A DNA stretch of 64,000 nucleotides from Meconema thalassinum (taxonomy: Eukaryota; Arthropoda; Insecta; Orthoptera; Tettigoniidae). The notes beneath the pieces are model-generated. The model had not been told where the DNA came from, searched no databases, and worked only from the letters and a program-made list of their open reading frames with translations. The DNA lies in assembly GCA_946902985.2 (NCBI GenBank), contig OX336398.1, positions 233,326,556 to 233,390,555 of the forward strand, written 5' to 3'. Below are positions 31,940-44,006 of this stretch, piece after piece. The position numbers and the translations under genes were made by a program. Each line of letters begins with the position of its first letter. Within the stretch, counting starts at the first letter, position 1.

Positions 31940-32940
31940 TTTGCAGCAACTCGCCAATCTTATCTATTCTCCGCCATCCTCTTCAATTCACGATATGATT
32001 TTGTGTTCGTGTCTGTCATTAACTGTGTGATGTATGCAAGTGGTGGTCTTCCTCTTGTGTTTTTCCCTTCTAGCATCCCTTCGATGACTCTTGCTAGCAG
32101 GCTATTGTGTCTGAGAATATGTCCCAACATATTTGCTCTTCTTGTTTTCAGGCTCTTCACAAAGCTTCTACTTTCTCCTGCCCTTTTTCTTTCTATAAAA
32201 GGCGTTCTTTGCCTGAATAATTCTACTCCAAATTTCTCGTTTGCTGGTTCCATCATACGTTATCAAGCTGTCTCATGACAGCAAAGAGAAATGACATTTG
32301 GCATGAATTTTATACGACGGACGCTATGCATACACAGGACTGGATGCAAGGATCCAACGAGCTGAGATATATCTTAACGTGCTTTGCGGTCCATGGTTTC
32401 CACCACCGGATCTGCATGAGAGACGTCTATCACCAACCAGACGAACTATGCGTGTGCAAGCTTTGTAAGGGTCCTTGCGACAGATACCACGTGATGACGT
32501 GCAAGCGCAGAGAGGTGTCTCTGACGAAATTCTGTGAAAATTAGAAATATATTGACACCCCTCGGAAAGAGGCATTACAGTGACAACGACAACATTTTGT
32601 ATTAATGATGGTTGGTAAGAACCACGTTCATGCACATTGTGCGCAATAAATTATTTATTTATCAAGCTTCCCAGATACTTACATTCCTTCACATGTTGTA
32701 TTCTATCATTCTCGATATAAATTGCTGGTGCTCTTCTATGATCGTCCTGGTTCCGACTGCATACGAGTATTTTCGTTTTATTTTATTCATCTTCATGTTA
32801 AATTCGTTTTTAAGGATGTTATTCATTACATGAAGTATCTGTTGAAGATCATCTTCATTATCTGTTGTTCAAGCAATTTCATCTGCGAATCGGAGCATTT
32901 CAATCTTTTCGTTACTAAGCGGCGTTATTTAGTAATGCGT
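31940..32940 (-). pseudogene. RTE/BovB-like LINE, internally deleted and interrupted
   Basis: Two parts on the minus strand flank the insert at 32270-32659. The upstream part (complement of about 32669-32930) has MLRFADEIA, a palm motif with FADE in place of (F/Y)ADD, then DDLQQILHVMNNILKNEFNM. The downstream part (31960-32256) has TRRANMLGHILRHNSLLARV and EGMLEGKNTRGRPPL, the known C-terminal GHILRH / EG-x-x-EG-x-x-x-RGRP block. The thumb between them is missing. It is dead. Confidence 0.65.
32270..32659 (+). mobile_element. LINE-X-type 3-prime end inserted in another LINE
   Basis: The frame 32275-32544 has WHEFYTTDAMHTQDWMQGS, then LRYILTCFAVHGFHHRIC and a CVCKLCKGPCDRYHVMTC knuckle, matching the C-terminus of the copies at 16.7 and 26.8 kb. 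Possible 9-bp flanking duplication: TATCAAGCT at 32261-32269 and 32660-32668. It ends in an AT-rich AATAAATTATTTATTTA tail. Confidence 0.65.
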
Positions 32941-33654
32941 AACTCTCCGACACTGTATACATTTCTGGTGGTTATCTCGTTAAAAGGAAAATATACGTAT
33001 TATTACCATGAGTCCCGTACGTCTTGTCTCGGTATTTCTCCTCCACGCCGTTCGCAAGAAACAGCCGCGATATTTCTCGCCAGCTGTATCAATCAACGCC
33101 ACGAGGAAAGCGCGCATCTTCCATATCCGTAGCGAGGCTTGAAAATTGCACATCCGTCTCTTTCACATATTTCCCTTTTCCTTTGTCGTGAGCCTTAAAG
33201 ATTTCTCAATATATCTGTTCTTCTCATTTCCCTCGTTGTCAAAGCGGATGCATTATAATCTGTCTTGCGGATGAGAGAGTCGTCTCCAACACAGCGAAAC
33301 AGAATAATGGCGCAAACTCCTTTGGGTAAACACTTATCACTTCATTCTAATTTGAAAATAATATTCCTTTCCGGGCTGAACAAAAACTCCCATTACAAAA
33401 CACAGTCCTCCACATGACATAGTCCCTTAAGGGACCTCAGGCATTGCTTCCACTTACTTGTGCTGGCCTCATCTCCGTTATATTTCCTGTCAACCTTCCT
33501 TGGTCAACTCTTGTTCTCTTCCGACCCTCAAGGGTATTAGGCTATGAAAGGCCTAGGGTGGCTTTTATTTTACCTCACTTAAATTGGCCCTTATCCTATA
33601 TTTCCTGTTATCCTGTTTCTTGAAAGGGTCAGATCTCTTTTTTATTTCATGGAC
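32941..33654. other. intergenic, nothing recognised
   Basis: No supported frame, repeat or RNA. The weak minus-strand frames at its right edge are the reverse of the LINE that follows. Confidence 0.55.
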
Positions 33655-33976
33655 AATGATGATCAGAAGGGTAAATAGGGTTACAAACGAATAATTATTA
33701 AGACGAGTGGGAGAGGAAAGATGTTTCTGGCGACTGCTAAAGAAGAGAAGAGATAGATTGGTAGGACACATATTAAGACACCCAGGAATAGCAAGCTTAG
33801 TTAAGGAAGGAAGGGTCGAGGACAAGAACTGTAGGGGTAGATCAAGGTTAGAATATGTCTAACAGATTGTCTCGGATTTAAGGTGTGGTAGCTAAGTAGA
33901 GATGAAACGATTATCTCAGGGCAGGGAGGCATGAAGAGCTGCATCAAACCAGTCAAAAGACTGAAGACTCAAACGA
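33655..33976 (+). pseudogene. RTE/BovB-like LINE 3-prime end
   Basis: Translated with one stop it contains RVNRVTNE, RRVGEERCFWRLLKKRRDRL, VGHILRHPGIASLVKEGRVE and DKNCRGR. It is the same family as 44.6 and 47.5 kb. It ends in the family 3-prime UTR, GCATCAAACCAGTCAAAAGA. Confidence 0.75.
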
Positions 33977-34158
33977 CATCAAGGCCCTAAAGGAGGCAGG
34001 GTGTGTAGAGCCCACCCTGTATGGTGCTACACTCTCAAGGACACAAGGCCTGTGAGTTCGGTTGTTGGCGATTCCAAGGGATTCTTGAGGTGGGCCCGGT
34101 CTTTCCCAATTATCCATTGCCTTTGGATAGGACCCTCTCCTCTTTTCCTTTCCTATCT

Positions 34159-34445
34159 GCACGTTCGCTCCTGGCCATGGTAAGTGAATTTTGAAAGGCA
34201 ACAATAATCACGGTAGTCTACGCACATCATACGTTGTTGGCACGTTAAGGAACCCATTTGAATTCAGTAGGCCGTGTTCATAATGGCAAAATTAATTAAT
34301 CTCGGGATTTTCCACCAACAAAAAAGTTCCTCGTTACTCTACTACAAAGCACTATAGTGTCAAGGAGCTTCGATATCTAACAAGCTGCCCCCTGGGCGTC
34401 AAATAACAAAGCTTGCCCCCGGCATCCGGGGCCATATGATATTAT
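34159..34445 (+). mobile_element. SINE (family C), 5-prime truncated
   Basis: It starts at the B box (CGTTCGCTCCTGG) and carries the family C body with an internal deletion after CGATATCTAAC. The tail is GCTTGCCCCCGGCATCCGGG followed by ATT repeats. Confidence 0.8.
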
Positions 34446-34589
34446 TATTGTTATTATTATCGGCCTTTCATGGCTGAACTTATTTCTAAGTCCCTCTTTG
34501 TACATCCTTCGAGAGTGAGGAACAATGGCTGATAATCTGTGTTATTGTGATGGCTCTGTTAGTCTGTGTATTTATAATTCACATGGAGA

Positions 34590-34817
34590 ATGGGAAAGGG
34601 GTGGCCGAGGCCTTAACTGAGAATCCATCATGGCATTTACGTGGAGTAGAAGTGGGAAAACCACTGAGGTGGAAATCAAACCCACATTTCCCTCATGAGG
34701 CTGAATGTACGCCGTTCCAACACTCAGATTAGAACTGAATTTCTTGGCAGAGTCAGGAATCAAAACCAAACCTTTGGGGCGACAGCCAAGAATGCTAGCT
34801 ACTACACCACTCATATA
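34590..34817 (-). mobile_element. tRNA-derived SINE related to family D
   Basis: In complement the head is GAGTGGTGTAGTAGCTAGC with B-box-like GGTTTTGATTCCTG. The body has GTTGGAACGGCGTACATTC and a TTCCACCTCAGTGGTTTTCC segment, as in 20157-20630. It is diverged; I found no target duplication. Confidence 0.65.
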
Positions 34818-35130
34818 ACACTACCTAAGATCATCGGAATATTCCCTGTACAACGATTACATTTGTAGGCGCAGGAGACATGATACAGGTAGCTGTGGAC
34901 ATGATATAGATAGCTGTGAGTAAAGAAAGAAAACAAACAGTTGAAAAAGAAACAGAACAAATATATAGTTGGCAGTGCCTATAATGTAATCTATGGAGAA
35001 AGACTGATTGTTGTTATTTCTGTTAAAATAAGTGATTAGAAATAAAGATGAATAGAGTATCTATACATTCACCTTTTTAGGAGAATGTATGATACTTGCC
35101 GATTTGATTAATTGATAATTTTTAATAATA
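34818..35130. other. intergenic, nothing recognised
   Basis: AT-rich. The only pattern is a short local duplication of GATAYAG(A/G)TAGCTGTG at about 34883-34917. Confidence 0.5.
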
Positions 35131-35674
35131 CAGTGCGTCCGGGAATGTTCTCCGCGGCGCCTACATGCGTCTGCGAGAGCTATCTACAGAAGTTGCGTTG
35201 GCAGCACGGCTGCCTATTGCATCATATTAGCCTTTCAGGAATTGATTGCCGGCGGTCGAGATGGGAACTATTTTTTTGTTTACTAGTGTCACACGTCAGC
35301 CTGCTTCGTTGACAGGTACAGTTGCGCGAGTAGGATATGACTCAGCTCAAGTAGCCTCTGTCATCGTTTAACTGTCCGTGGTGACATGAGCTCCTATGAC
35401 GTGCAATGCTGCTTGACGTATGTGCAGAATGCGTTCTGTCATCGCTGTGTTCCCAAATAACAAGCAAACAGTATAGTTTGTACTCACCACAGCCATTCAT
35501 AACAGATGCTGGTAGTGCTGATGACACATACGCTCGCTAATTGCAATACACACTGACGATTTCGACAGGCTACAGTCCACACGTTTGGGATTCACCCTGT
35601 CAAAGACACCGTGCTGCCAACTAAACCGATGAGGCAACCACACACCACTGCGGAGAACATTCTCGGGCGCCCTG
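35131..35674. mobile_element. mariner-like MITE
   Basis: The first 25 bases, CAGTGCGTCCGGGAATGTTC and on to CCGC, match the complement of the last 25 at all but three positions. Both ends are flanked by TA (35129-35130, 35675-35676), the Tc1/mariner target. The length is 544 bp with no transposase frame. Confidence 0.7.
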
Positions 35675-36007
35675 TACTACGCTATCAATACAAGTTAAGA
35701 ATCAACTATTCATCTAAACCTCAGCAATTTTCTAGGTTTGTGCCGTGTCTTTTGTAGGGTTTCGCCTAGGACGCCAAGCTGGCTCATCAGAAAGATTGCT
35801 GAGTTTTAATTCGCTGGCCGTGAAAGCCAATATACCATCATTTAGGAAGCCTCCATAGGGAGGTTATTGCTGCTTGAGCTTTTAGCTCTCGCAGCGAAGA
35901 GGCGCAGGTGCGCTTCATATAAAGGCAGGTAGCGCGCAGTTTGCTACTCCTGAGGGGGCATGGGCAGGGACACCAAGAGCCCGCTGATGGTCAAAGAGCT
36001 GTATCGT

Positions 36008-36131
36008 AATGAAAATTGTGAGCTCTGATTGGTGGAGAACCTGTATGGTAATGAAACTTCAATTATAATAAGCTTCATTAAGATGCAGTTTTCTGGCAAA
36101 TATTATTTATATTTCGGTATGGTCGAACATA
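36008..36131. repeat. second copy of the 9.2-kb dispersed repeat
   Basis: It shares GAGCTCTGATTGGT, CTGTAT, TAATGAAA, GCAGTTTTCTG and GGTCGAACATA with 9241-9366. The hairpin arms here have several mismatches. Confidence 0.65.
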
Positions 36132-36539
36132 AATAAATATGGTCAAATATAGTAAAAATTCAAACTTTCACGACCGGCGTTGAAACAGAGATTCCTATTG
36201 TCAAATATATTTATATAATATGTACTTTAATTCATTCTTTTTAATGATATTCTTAGCAAATTACTGTTCTTTGTAATCAGTAATTCATAGATTTGACACG
36301 ATATCTTAATTAACATTCTTAATTGTACTTTCTGCAGAAGAAGTCTCCATTGTCAAGCCGAAATACGTTTAACAAATGAATAATTGTTTCTTAATTAGTA
36401 TTGATTGGTGTAATATTAGTATATGAAGGATATCCGAATATGGCATTGTTGCACTTCAGAAGACGCCTTTATTGTAGCAATGTCAAGATCACAGCTAGCT
36501 ATGTAGATTGTCAACCACCGTTCGGAGACAACGTCTTAA

Positions 36540-37112
36540 GGGGAGTTCCAATGGATAAAATACGGTATGAAAAATATCAATTTTCAGATTTGTATACGAT
36601 GTAAAAGCTGGCACTTTGACGTTTAAAATGAGGTATAACACGCGATATTTATTATTTGCAAAACATGTCTAATATGTATTTAAATAATGCAGTGTGCGTT
36701 AGAAAACATTGAGAATTAGAACGTACAAAGACATTTTCTCAGAACATACTATTTGCACATAAATGTTCCATATTTTTCAGTTGTTACTTATCACAGAAGT
36801 CTCACATTCTTACCACCTGTAGCTTGGCTTGTAAGTGAGAATTTAACACAGGGACTTTGTTCTAGCTCAAATACATTATGACAAAAAGATATATATATAT
36901 AGATTTGTAAACGAAAAATTTGAGATTAAAGGAAAACAAATATTATTATTGTCACGATAGTAGAAACACCAAACGCCCGTGTTAAAGTACTAAGAATTCA
37001 TCACTAATTACGGCAATAAAATTTCATCTAAATCTACCCAGTAGTTTCTACGAAATAGGAACATGAATTTATTAAATATTAACGTTAAGAAGATAGGCCA
37101 TTGGAACTCCCC
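36540..37112. mobile_element. TTAA-flanked MITE (piggyBac-type target)
   Basis: GGGGAGTTCCAATGG starts the element and its exact complement ends it. TTAA lies on both sides (36536-36539, 37113-37116). TTAA duplication is the known target of piggyBac (and some Sola) transposons. 573 bp, AT-rich, no transposase. Confidence 0.7.
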
Positions 37113-37634
37113 TTAAGAAGCAGAATATTATTAAGATTTATATTCACAGAAACCAGGCATATATTCCAATCACATGTTGATCACCCTTGTCGGGATCCGT
37201 TGTGCTTTAAATTCAGCGTGTCCACTCTAGATTATCATCAACCCACTACATTTTAGAACCACTTATTCGCACCTCTTACTTAACTTCTTTCCACTTTTAT
37301 TATCTTTCAAGTATTTTATTGATGATTAAAGCTTTACAGCGGCAATTTGAGCGAATTACTACGCAAGATAACATCAGCAGAATAATTGGTTAGCACTGTT
37401 ATTCACACCACTCGGTCAACTCTGACAACCCGGGCAATCACCACTCTGTCTATTTGCCGGAAACACACCCACCACGCATGCAGGAACCAAACTATCACCT
37501 CGAGTCACCGTCCGCAATCAACATCTGTACCTTGTCTGCCTACTCGCAGCAACATTGCTCCACAACATCTGAGACGACAAGAAGCAGTGATCCGTGGTTG
37601 GGGAAGTTCATTTATGCAACTTGCAAAAACTTGT

Positions 37635-38456
37635 AGAGTACAAAACGAACATGGCGTCAAAGCGAACTTGAAACATTTTAACATACTGTTCTCGCGATTT
37701 AACCATCTGAGGGCAGTGAAATATGGTACAGTAAATGTTTATACATATTGTAATGCACTGACATCTAGTTCAATTGTTCACATAACCTCAAGATGGCGGC
37801 TGTGCGAAATTTCATAATTAAGTTGTTATATCTTGTGTTGTAATAATGTGATCGAATTGAAAGTTTGAATAATGAACATACGCAATCATTTTCCTTTAAT
37901 GGTATATAACTCTATGGCCTATACATATAACAATCGAACATGGTGACCATCCAAAATATTTAGACGGTTCTCAATATCTACGAATTTTTTACAGTAATCA
38001 ACTGAAATTCTTTATGTTCATAGAGGCTTTGCACGTAAGTTCACGTATAGGACATTCAATAACCTGGTGAGCAAAAATCCAAAATGGCGGCGACGCGAAG
38101 TATCAATATTTCAATGGACAATTGTTAGGCCTAATACACTGGAATCTAATTTATTTCAATTGTTTTCATAACTACAAGATGACAGCTGTGCGAAATTTTG
38201 AAATCTCTTTTTACTTCTTGTGTCCTAATCATGCGATTGAAGCTTGAATACTACACCAATACAATAATCTTCATGTAATAGTACATAACTCTAAGACCTA
38301 CATACTTAAAGATCCATCATGGCGACCATCCGAAATATTAGACGGTTATCTACGAATCTATTACAGCAATCAAACTGAAATTTTGTATGTTAATAGAAGC
38401 AATTAACATAAGTAGGACATATGAAAATAGGCTTTGGTTCTTCACGGAACTACGTG
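37635..38456 (+). mobile_element. DINE-like element, 5-prime truncated
   Basis: It enters the subfamily 1 body at CAAAACGAACATGGCGTC, has ATGG boxes at about 37651, 37793, 37940 and 38094, and ends with GAAAATAGGC, the hairpin GTTCTTCACGGAAC and CGTG|T at 38453-38456. Sequence at 37117-37634 holds nothing I recognise. Confidence 0.7.
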
Positions 38457-40331
38457 TTATGTAATAGGGATACTTCTCACCAATGCAACAAGGCAGACGC
38501 GCGAAATAATTCACCGGCAATCAATATCTCTTATACTTCTGTATTTCCGCTAACGACCTCAAATATTGTCTGTTTATAGTAAATTTACCTTTATCACTTA
38601 TAAAAACACTTCATAAGTACAGAGCCAACATGGCGGCCATGCCGCACGATTTAATCCGCAGAGCGCAATGAAACCTGGCAAGATGAATCTTTATGCACGG
38701 CTTAATATATTGGCATCTAATTTAACAGAATTGTTTTGAAAAATTCAACATCGTGGCTGAGTAATTTTTTATAAATATGAGAGTGAAGTGGTCATCACAA
38801 CGAGGAGGAAGAACAGAGTGGATATGGGCATAACACTTGGAGGACGGCAGTTGCAGAAAGTAGAATGCTTCAAGTACTTGGGAAGCATAATTGGAGAAAA
38901 GGGAGGCAATAGGATGGAAATAAATGAAAGGGGAAGGTGCGCAGATGGATTTTTCAAGAGTGTTAGGGGGATGATACCGAATAAAGATGTACCACAAAAA
39001 TGTAAAGGAATCATCTACAAGACCTACTTTGTGCCAGTTTTGACATATGGTTCAGAAACATGGGTGATGAAGGAAAGGGACAAGAATAAAATACGAGCAG
39101 TGGAGATGAAGTTCCAGAGGAGTAGGGTAGGAGTGACAAGAATGGACAGAGTAAGGAATGAGTGAGTCAGGGAGATGGTAAGAGAGGAACCATTGCAAAA
39201 TAGAATAGAGCGATCTAGGCTACAATGGTATGGACATGTGAGGAGGATGCGAGAGGAGAGGATACCGAAGAAGATGTTTGGAATGGAAATGAAGGGAAGG
39301 AGGCCAAGGGGAAAACCAAGGGACAGATGGACAAAAGGAGTTAAGAAGAGTGTAGAGGAAAGAGGAGTGTGCTGGGACACAGTGAAAGACGAGAGATGGT
39401 GGCTGGACAGGAAACGATGGAGAGGCTTATGTTCCAAGCAGACCCGACCAGCGGTCGGAAACTGCTCAAGATGATGATGATCAACATAAATCCATGGCCT
39501 ACATATAAAAAGAATCTAACATGGCAGCCATGAGTAATATTTCAGCTGTTCTCAATATCTATGAATCTATTACAGTAATTAACTTGAAATTTTGTATGGC
39601 CATAGAGGCTGTAAAAGTACGATCGTCTATGGGACTATCAATAGTCTGATGAGTTCAAATACAACATGATGGCCAGGGGAATTTTAAAAATGTAAATTGG
39701 TTTTCCTCGTAATATAATCATCCTAGATCAGTGCACAGTAAATATTTATACAAAGCTTAATATACTACCGTCCAATTTTATTTATAATTTTATGAGAGAA
39801 TCAATATGGCGGATGTGCAAATTTTAAAAATCCTGTTTTAATTTTTTGAGTCCTTGTATAATGTTCTACCATATATCTTGATCTGCAAGTACACAATTCT
39901 ATGTTCTACATATAAAACAATCGAACATGCCAGCCATGAGAATATTCCACCAGTTCTCAATAAGTCCAAAACTATTATGACAATCCAACTGAAATTGTGT
40001 AAGGTGGTAGGTGATTATTAAACAAGTACATAAATGATAAACACAAAAGGAACATGATGGCCATGCGATATATCTAAATTAAAATTACTTTTTTGGCGAT
40101 CTAATTATCGGAGTGTAGTGAGACTTTACTCAAAACTTAATATTCAGGTATCGTTTGGACATTGAGTTTTTTGTTTCAAATCGTTGCTCTATACTTTTCT
40201 TTTAGGTTATGTTCCAAAAACCTAGTCCATCATTTATAGAAAATCAATTTAATAAGTGGGAGGTTTCTTAAATGAAAGAGACTGATGTAATATACGAAAC
40301 TATGCTATTTGGTTCTTCGCGGAACTACTAG
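38457..40331 (+). mobile_element. diverged DINE-like element with a LINE insertion
   Basis: It follows the previous copy without a gap. Boxes resembling ATGGCGGCC recur (for example at 38631 and 39520). The 3-prime end is GTTCTTCGCGGAAC, then CTAG|T at 40328-40331, so this copy has a canonical Helitron CTRR. The 5-prime hairpin end is missing. It is split by the LINE at 38768-39480. Confidence 0.6.
38768..39480 (+). pseudogene. LINE RT C-terminal third, one stop codon
   Basis: The frame 38788-39165 has VECFKYLGSIIGEKGGNRME, then a GMIPNK region and VLTYGSETWVMKERDKNKI. After one in-frame stop it continues: RSRLQWYGHVRRMREERIPK and GRRPRGKPRDRW. The order YLGS, YGSETW, L-x-W-x-GH-x-x-R, RGRP is that of non-LTR RT C-termini. 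It ends in a GATGATGAT tail. One stop in about 230 codons makes it one of the youngest LINE pieces here. Confidence 0.8.
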
Positions 40332-40394
40332 TTCATTTTGTCATCAATTTTCATTGTCACCCAAACCATTAGGGGCCGATAAACTAGATTCATT

Positions 40395-41240
40395 CATTCA
40401 TTTATTCATTTAGTTATTTCTTTTCAAATGGGGGTGTGTCCCCTGGTGGAAAATTGTGTATGCATAACAATAACAATTATACATAACACATTCTACAACA
40501 ATTAAACTGGAGTATTTACAAAAATCGTCAGTTTATTCTTAAATACACCTAGGCCTATATGTTTGGGAAAAGGCTCTAAGTCTGCGGCAGGTAGAGAGTT
40601 CCAGTTTTCAATGGCAAGGATTACGAAATAATATTTACCATAATTTGTTCGCGGTGGTCGGCCCTTAACTTTGAAAGGATGATCGGCCCTGCTCATGTAA
40701 GTGGGCTTTCCCATGCGTTTGCTAAGCTCACCCCATGCTGGTGATTTGTATACGAGTTGTACATAGCGCAGAGTCTAGATTTCATCCTCCTAGCCTCAAG
40801 TGATTCCCACCCAACTTTCTTTATTATACGGGTCACACTGCTCCAGGGATTAAAGTCACTGAGTGCAAATCTACCGGCCTTACTTTGTACCATTTCCAAC
40901 TCATTGATGAGCCCTACTTGATATGGATCCCTAACCACTGAGGCGTATTTTAGAATTGGTCTTACAAGTGGCAAATATACTAATTCTTTAGACGAGGTAC
41001 TACTTCATTTTAATACACTTATTACAAAATGCAAAGATTTGTGAGCTTTAGAAACTACACATCCTACATGACTACTCCATTTCATATCATTCCTTACGTG
41101 AATGCCCAAATATTTGCATGAATCTTCTTCTACAAATACTGTATTTCCGAGCCAATGTTATATTGAAAAATCTTGTCTTCGCCCTTTCCCTATTTTTATG
41201 AGACTACATTCCCTTGTATTTATTTTTAATCAAATGCCTT
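40395..41240 (-). pseudogene. CR1-like LINE C-terminal third
   Basis: In complement: CKYLGIHVRNDMKWSSHVG and SKAHKSLHFV, then LPLVRPILKYASVV with DPYQVGLINELEMVQSKAGR and SSVTRIIKKVGWESLEARR. After a frameshift come KGRPPRTNYGKYYFVILAIE and WNSLPAADLEPF, the usual CR1 ending. The 3-prime tail is an ATTC-repeat near 40394-40412. Stops upstream show decay. Confidence 0.8.
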
Positions 41241-42417
41241 TAAATAACAATTATAATCTATGATCTGTATTGATATAAGAGTTCGATTAATTTGTTTGAC
41301 CTCAAATTTATTTACGTTAAGCTTTTTATTATATTGTATGGTTTTACAAGTAATGTACACAAAAAATATATACTATAATCAAATGGAAATGTCCAAATTT
41401 GGCAACTGGTCCAGAGCACTCCGTCACTTGATGTAGAGTCCTTTCCAATGTGCTCCTCAGCTCCACAGTTCGAGTCAGCAGATGTACGGAATCCCCGCTT
41501 CTTCAAGGTGTAACTACTTCGCCCTAGGTGCGTCGGTCTGAGAAAAGGATTTCATGAGGCGCACAACACCTTTGTCTGGTTATATGAGAGGGTGTAATAA
41601 AGTATTACACACTGTGCAAGGGGTGGCTGCAATGGTCGATATTATCATAAAAAATCTTTGTTTACGGAACGTCTGAGGATTTAGCATTATGAATCCCTGA
41701 AATTACAGTCATTTTTCATTTTTACAGGGCGTTGGACTGCCAAGATTTTGTTTATATGGGACCAGCCGACTTCTGCTGTGTTACAGTTTTATTAGATTCC
41801 ATCTTTTTTCATACATTCTTATATCATACTACTTATTCACCCTGTTTGTGATGCAATTCTCTTTACTTACGCATCCTTTATTCAACTTCTTTATTTTCGG
41901 TTTGCTTCAACTGTTTCTTCTAGGGAAGAAAGACGATATAAAAGGAATGAAAGAAAACAGGAATATGTATGACGTAAATAAAACGGTTGGAGGTGTAACA
42001 AGTTTGGGCCTTGGTTTGTGATTCTTTATTTGGCACTGTAACCAAAATATTACAGGTGCGCAGTAGGAAAAATATGAGAGGTGAAAAGACAAATATATTT
42101 TTAGACTACATATATCCTATCATTTGCTTTTTTACTCAACCTCTCCTGTGTTTGGTTCGTGTACATATCGTATTTTGTACGACATCTCTCAGAGGTAAAA
42201 TCCTTTTCTGTGAACAACGTCTGGAAAAAGAGACATATGAAATCAAATTACTGACGGAAAAGCTTGGTATCAACTTAGTAATGGAACGCACACACAAATC
42301 CCATTGCTCTTCTAGAGTAACAGACAGAGTTGGTCGTGTACAAACTGATCCTCCTGCTTGTAAAATATCTGATTGTTTATATTTATTGTGTTTATATTAT
42401 TCAAGGCCGTAAAATGT
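41241..42417. other. intergenic, nothing recognised
   Basis: AT-rich, with several short frames on both strands (longest 133 codons at 42011-42412) that match nothing I know and have no supporting signals. Confidence 0.5.
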
Positions 42418-44006
42418 TCGATGTCGGCAAGTTTAAACATGCCAGCATTTAGCTGCAATTCCAAGACCAGATACAGGAAAGAATAAAGGATATATCCGCT
42501 AGTACAGTGAATGAAAAATGGATTGGTTTCAAACAAACAATTCTTGAAGTGGCTGATAAAACAGTTGTAAAGATGAATGAATCACCTCAGAAACCCTGGA
42601 TCACTGATCAACTACTTGAGCATATAGAGGAGAGAAGCAAGTATAAAAACGCTAGAAGTGATGAAGGAATTCGTCGTTACAATAGCCTTCGAAATATCGT
42701 AAACAGGGAAGCTAAGAAGGCAAAGGATTATTATATAATGAAGGAAAAGCTTTTAGTTTTACGTGACAGTTAATCATGCGATCATGAGCCACGGGACCTC
42801 CTTTTTACGTGGAATCTGAACCACAGGACATGGTATTTAACTTCGAAAATCTCACATGCATTGACCGTGAATCGAACCTGGTCCACCTTGGTGAGAGGCC
42901 AGCAGCTTAACCGCTGCGCCACCATGCCCCTGATTATATAATGAGACAATGCTTAGAAATTTAAGATAGTTTGAAAAACGGACAAGTAGAAAAAGCTTAC
43001 GACTTGATTAATAAACAATTTAAAAGGAGAAGGGGCGTAGTGTTTGCATAGTGGATGAATATGGGAAGCTAATGATTGAGAGCAAGGACGTAGTGATGAG
43101 GTGGAAGAATTATTTGGAAAATCTGTATGCAGACCCCACACAATTGACTGAGCTGGAAAATGAAGATACTACTTCGCATGATGACTTAGGACCATCTATT
43201 CTTGAATCAGAATATGTTCATGAAGTTATTGAACTGAAATCACATAAAGCTCCAGGATATGATAAAATAACAGCAGAAATGTTACAAGCATTGAATTCTA
43301 AGACACACAAATATCTGTTTGGGTTGATCAGTGAAATATATAAAAATGGAGAAGTCCCAGACGACTTTACAAAGAGTCTCATGATACCAATACCAAAGAA
43401 ACAGGGAACACTGAAATGTGAGGAACATCGTACCCTTAGCATCTTATCGCATGCATCAACAATATTGACTAAAATAATTTATAGACGAATAAAAAGCAAA
43501 ATAGAACAAAATTTGAATGAAGATCAATTTGGCTTTAGGCAGAACAGAGGAACAAGGGAAGCCATATTACTAATTCGAGAAGTAATTGATAAAATGATGG
43601 ATATAAGGAAACCACTTTACATTGCCTTTGTGGACCTTGAAAAAGCATTCGATAACGTGAATTGGAATATTTTCATGGAAATTATGACTATTACAGAGAT
43701 AGACGGATAATCTATGAACTTTATAAAAACCAAAAAAGCATTGTGGACATATGTGGAGTAGTGCAAGAAGCTTGTATTCACAAAGGAGTTAGACAGGGAT
43801 GCAGCTTATCGCCTGAAATTTTCAAGTTATATATTGAGAAAGGCATTGAAGAATGTAAGACAGTTATGAGAGGAGTTAAGATCAACGGAGTAGCAGTCAA
43901 GACAATAAGGTTTGCAGACGACATAACAGTCCTGGAAACCAGTGAAGAGAAACTGCAACATGCACTCATGGAAATTAACAGGATTCTACATCCCTATATC
44001 CCTATA
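42418..44006 (+). pseudogene. RTE/BovB-like LINE ORF2: linker and RT domain
   Basis: In order: NEKWIGFKQTILEVADKTVV (about 42507), a SINE insertion, then from 43051 KVVMRWKNYLENLYADP-type linker, SHKAPGYDKITAEMLQ, LMIPIPKKQGTLKCEEHR, QFGFRQNRGTREAI and IAFVDLEKAFDNVNW (palm motif A, 43626-43652). A frameshift near 43690 changes frame, then HKGVRQGCSLSPEIF (motif B) and TIRFADDITVLETSEEKLQH (motif C; FADD at 43911-43922). Catalytic aspartates of motifs A and C are kept, although the frame is broken. No endonuclease domain is seen upstream, so the copy is 5-prime truncated. It stops abruptly at the Helitron-like boundary at 44006. Confidence 0.85.
42742..42932 (-). mobile_element. SINE (family F), complete, inside the LINE
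   Basis: Flanked by ATTATATAATGA (42730-42741 and 42933-42944). In complement the head is GGTGGCGCAGCGGTTAAGC with GGTTCGATTCACGG (B box). The tail ends in GCTTTTCCTT. Confidence 0.92.

Noticed and set aside
35112..35312. 66-codon frame starting left of the mariner-like MITE
   Set aside because: It crosses the transposon boundary and has no transposase motif.
42011..42412. 133-codon plus-strand frame
   Set aside because: No motif, no supporting signals and AT-rich chance-like composition; not enough to call a gene.
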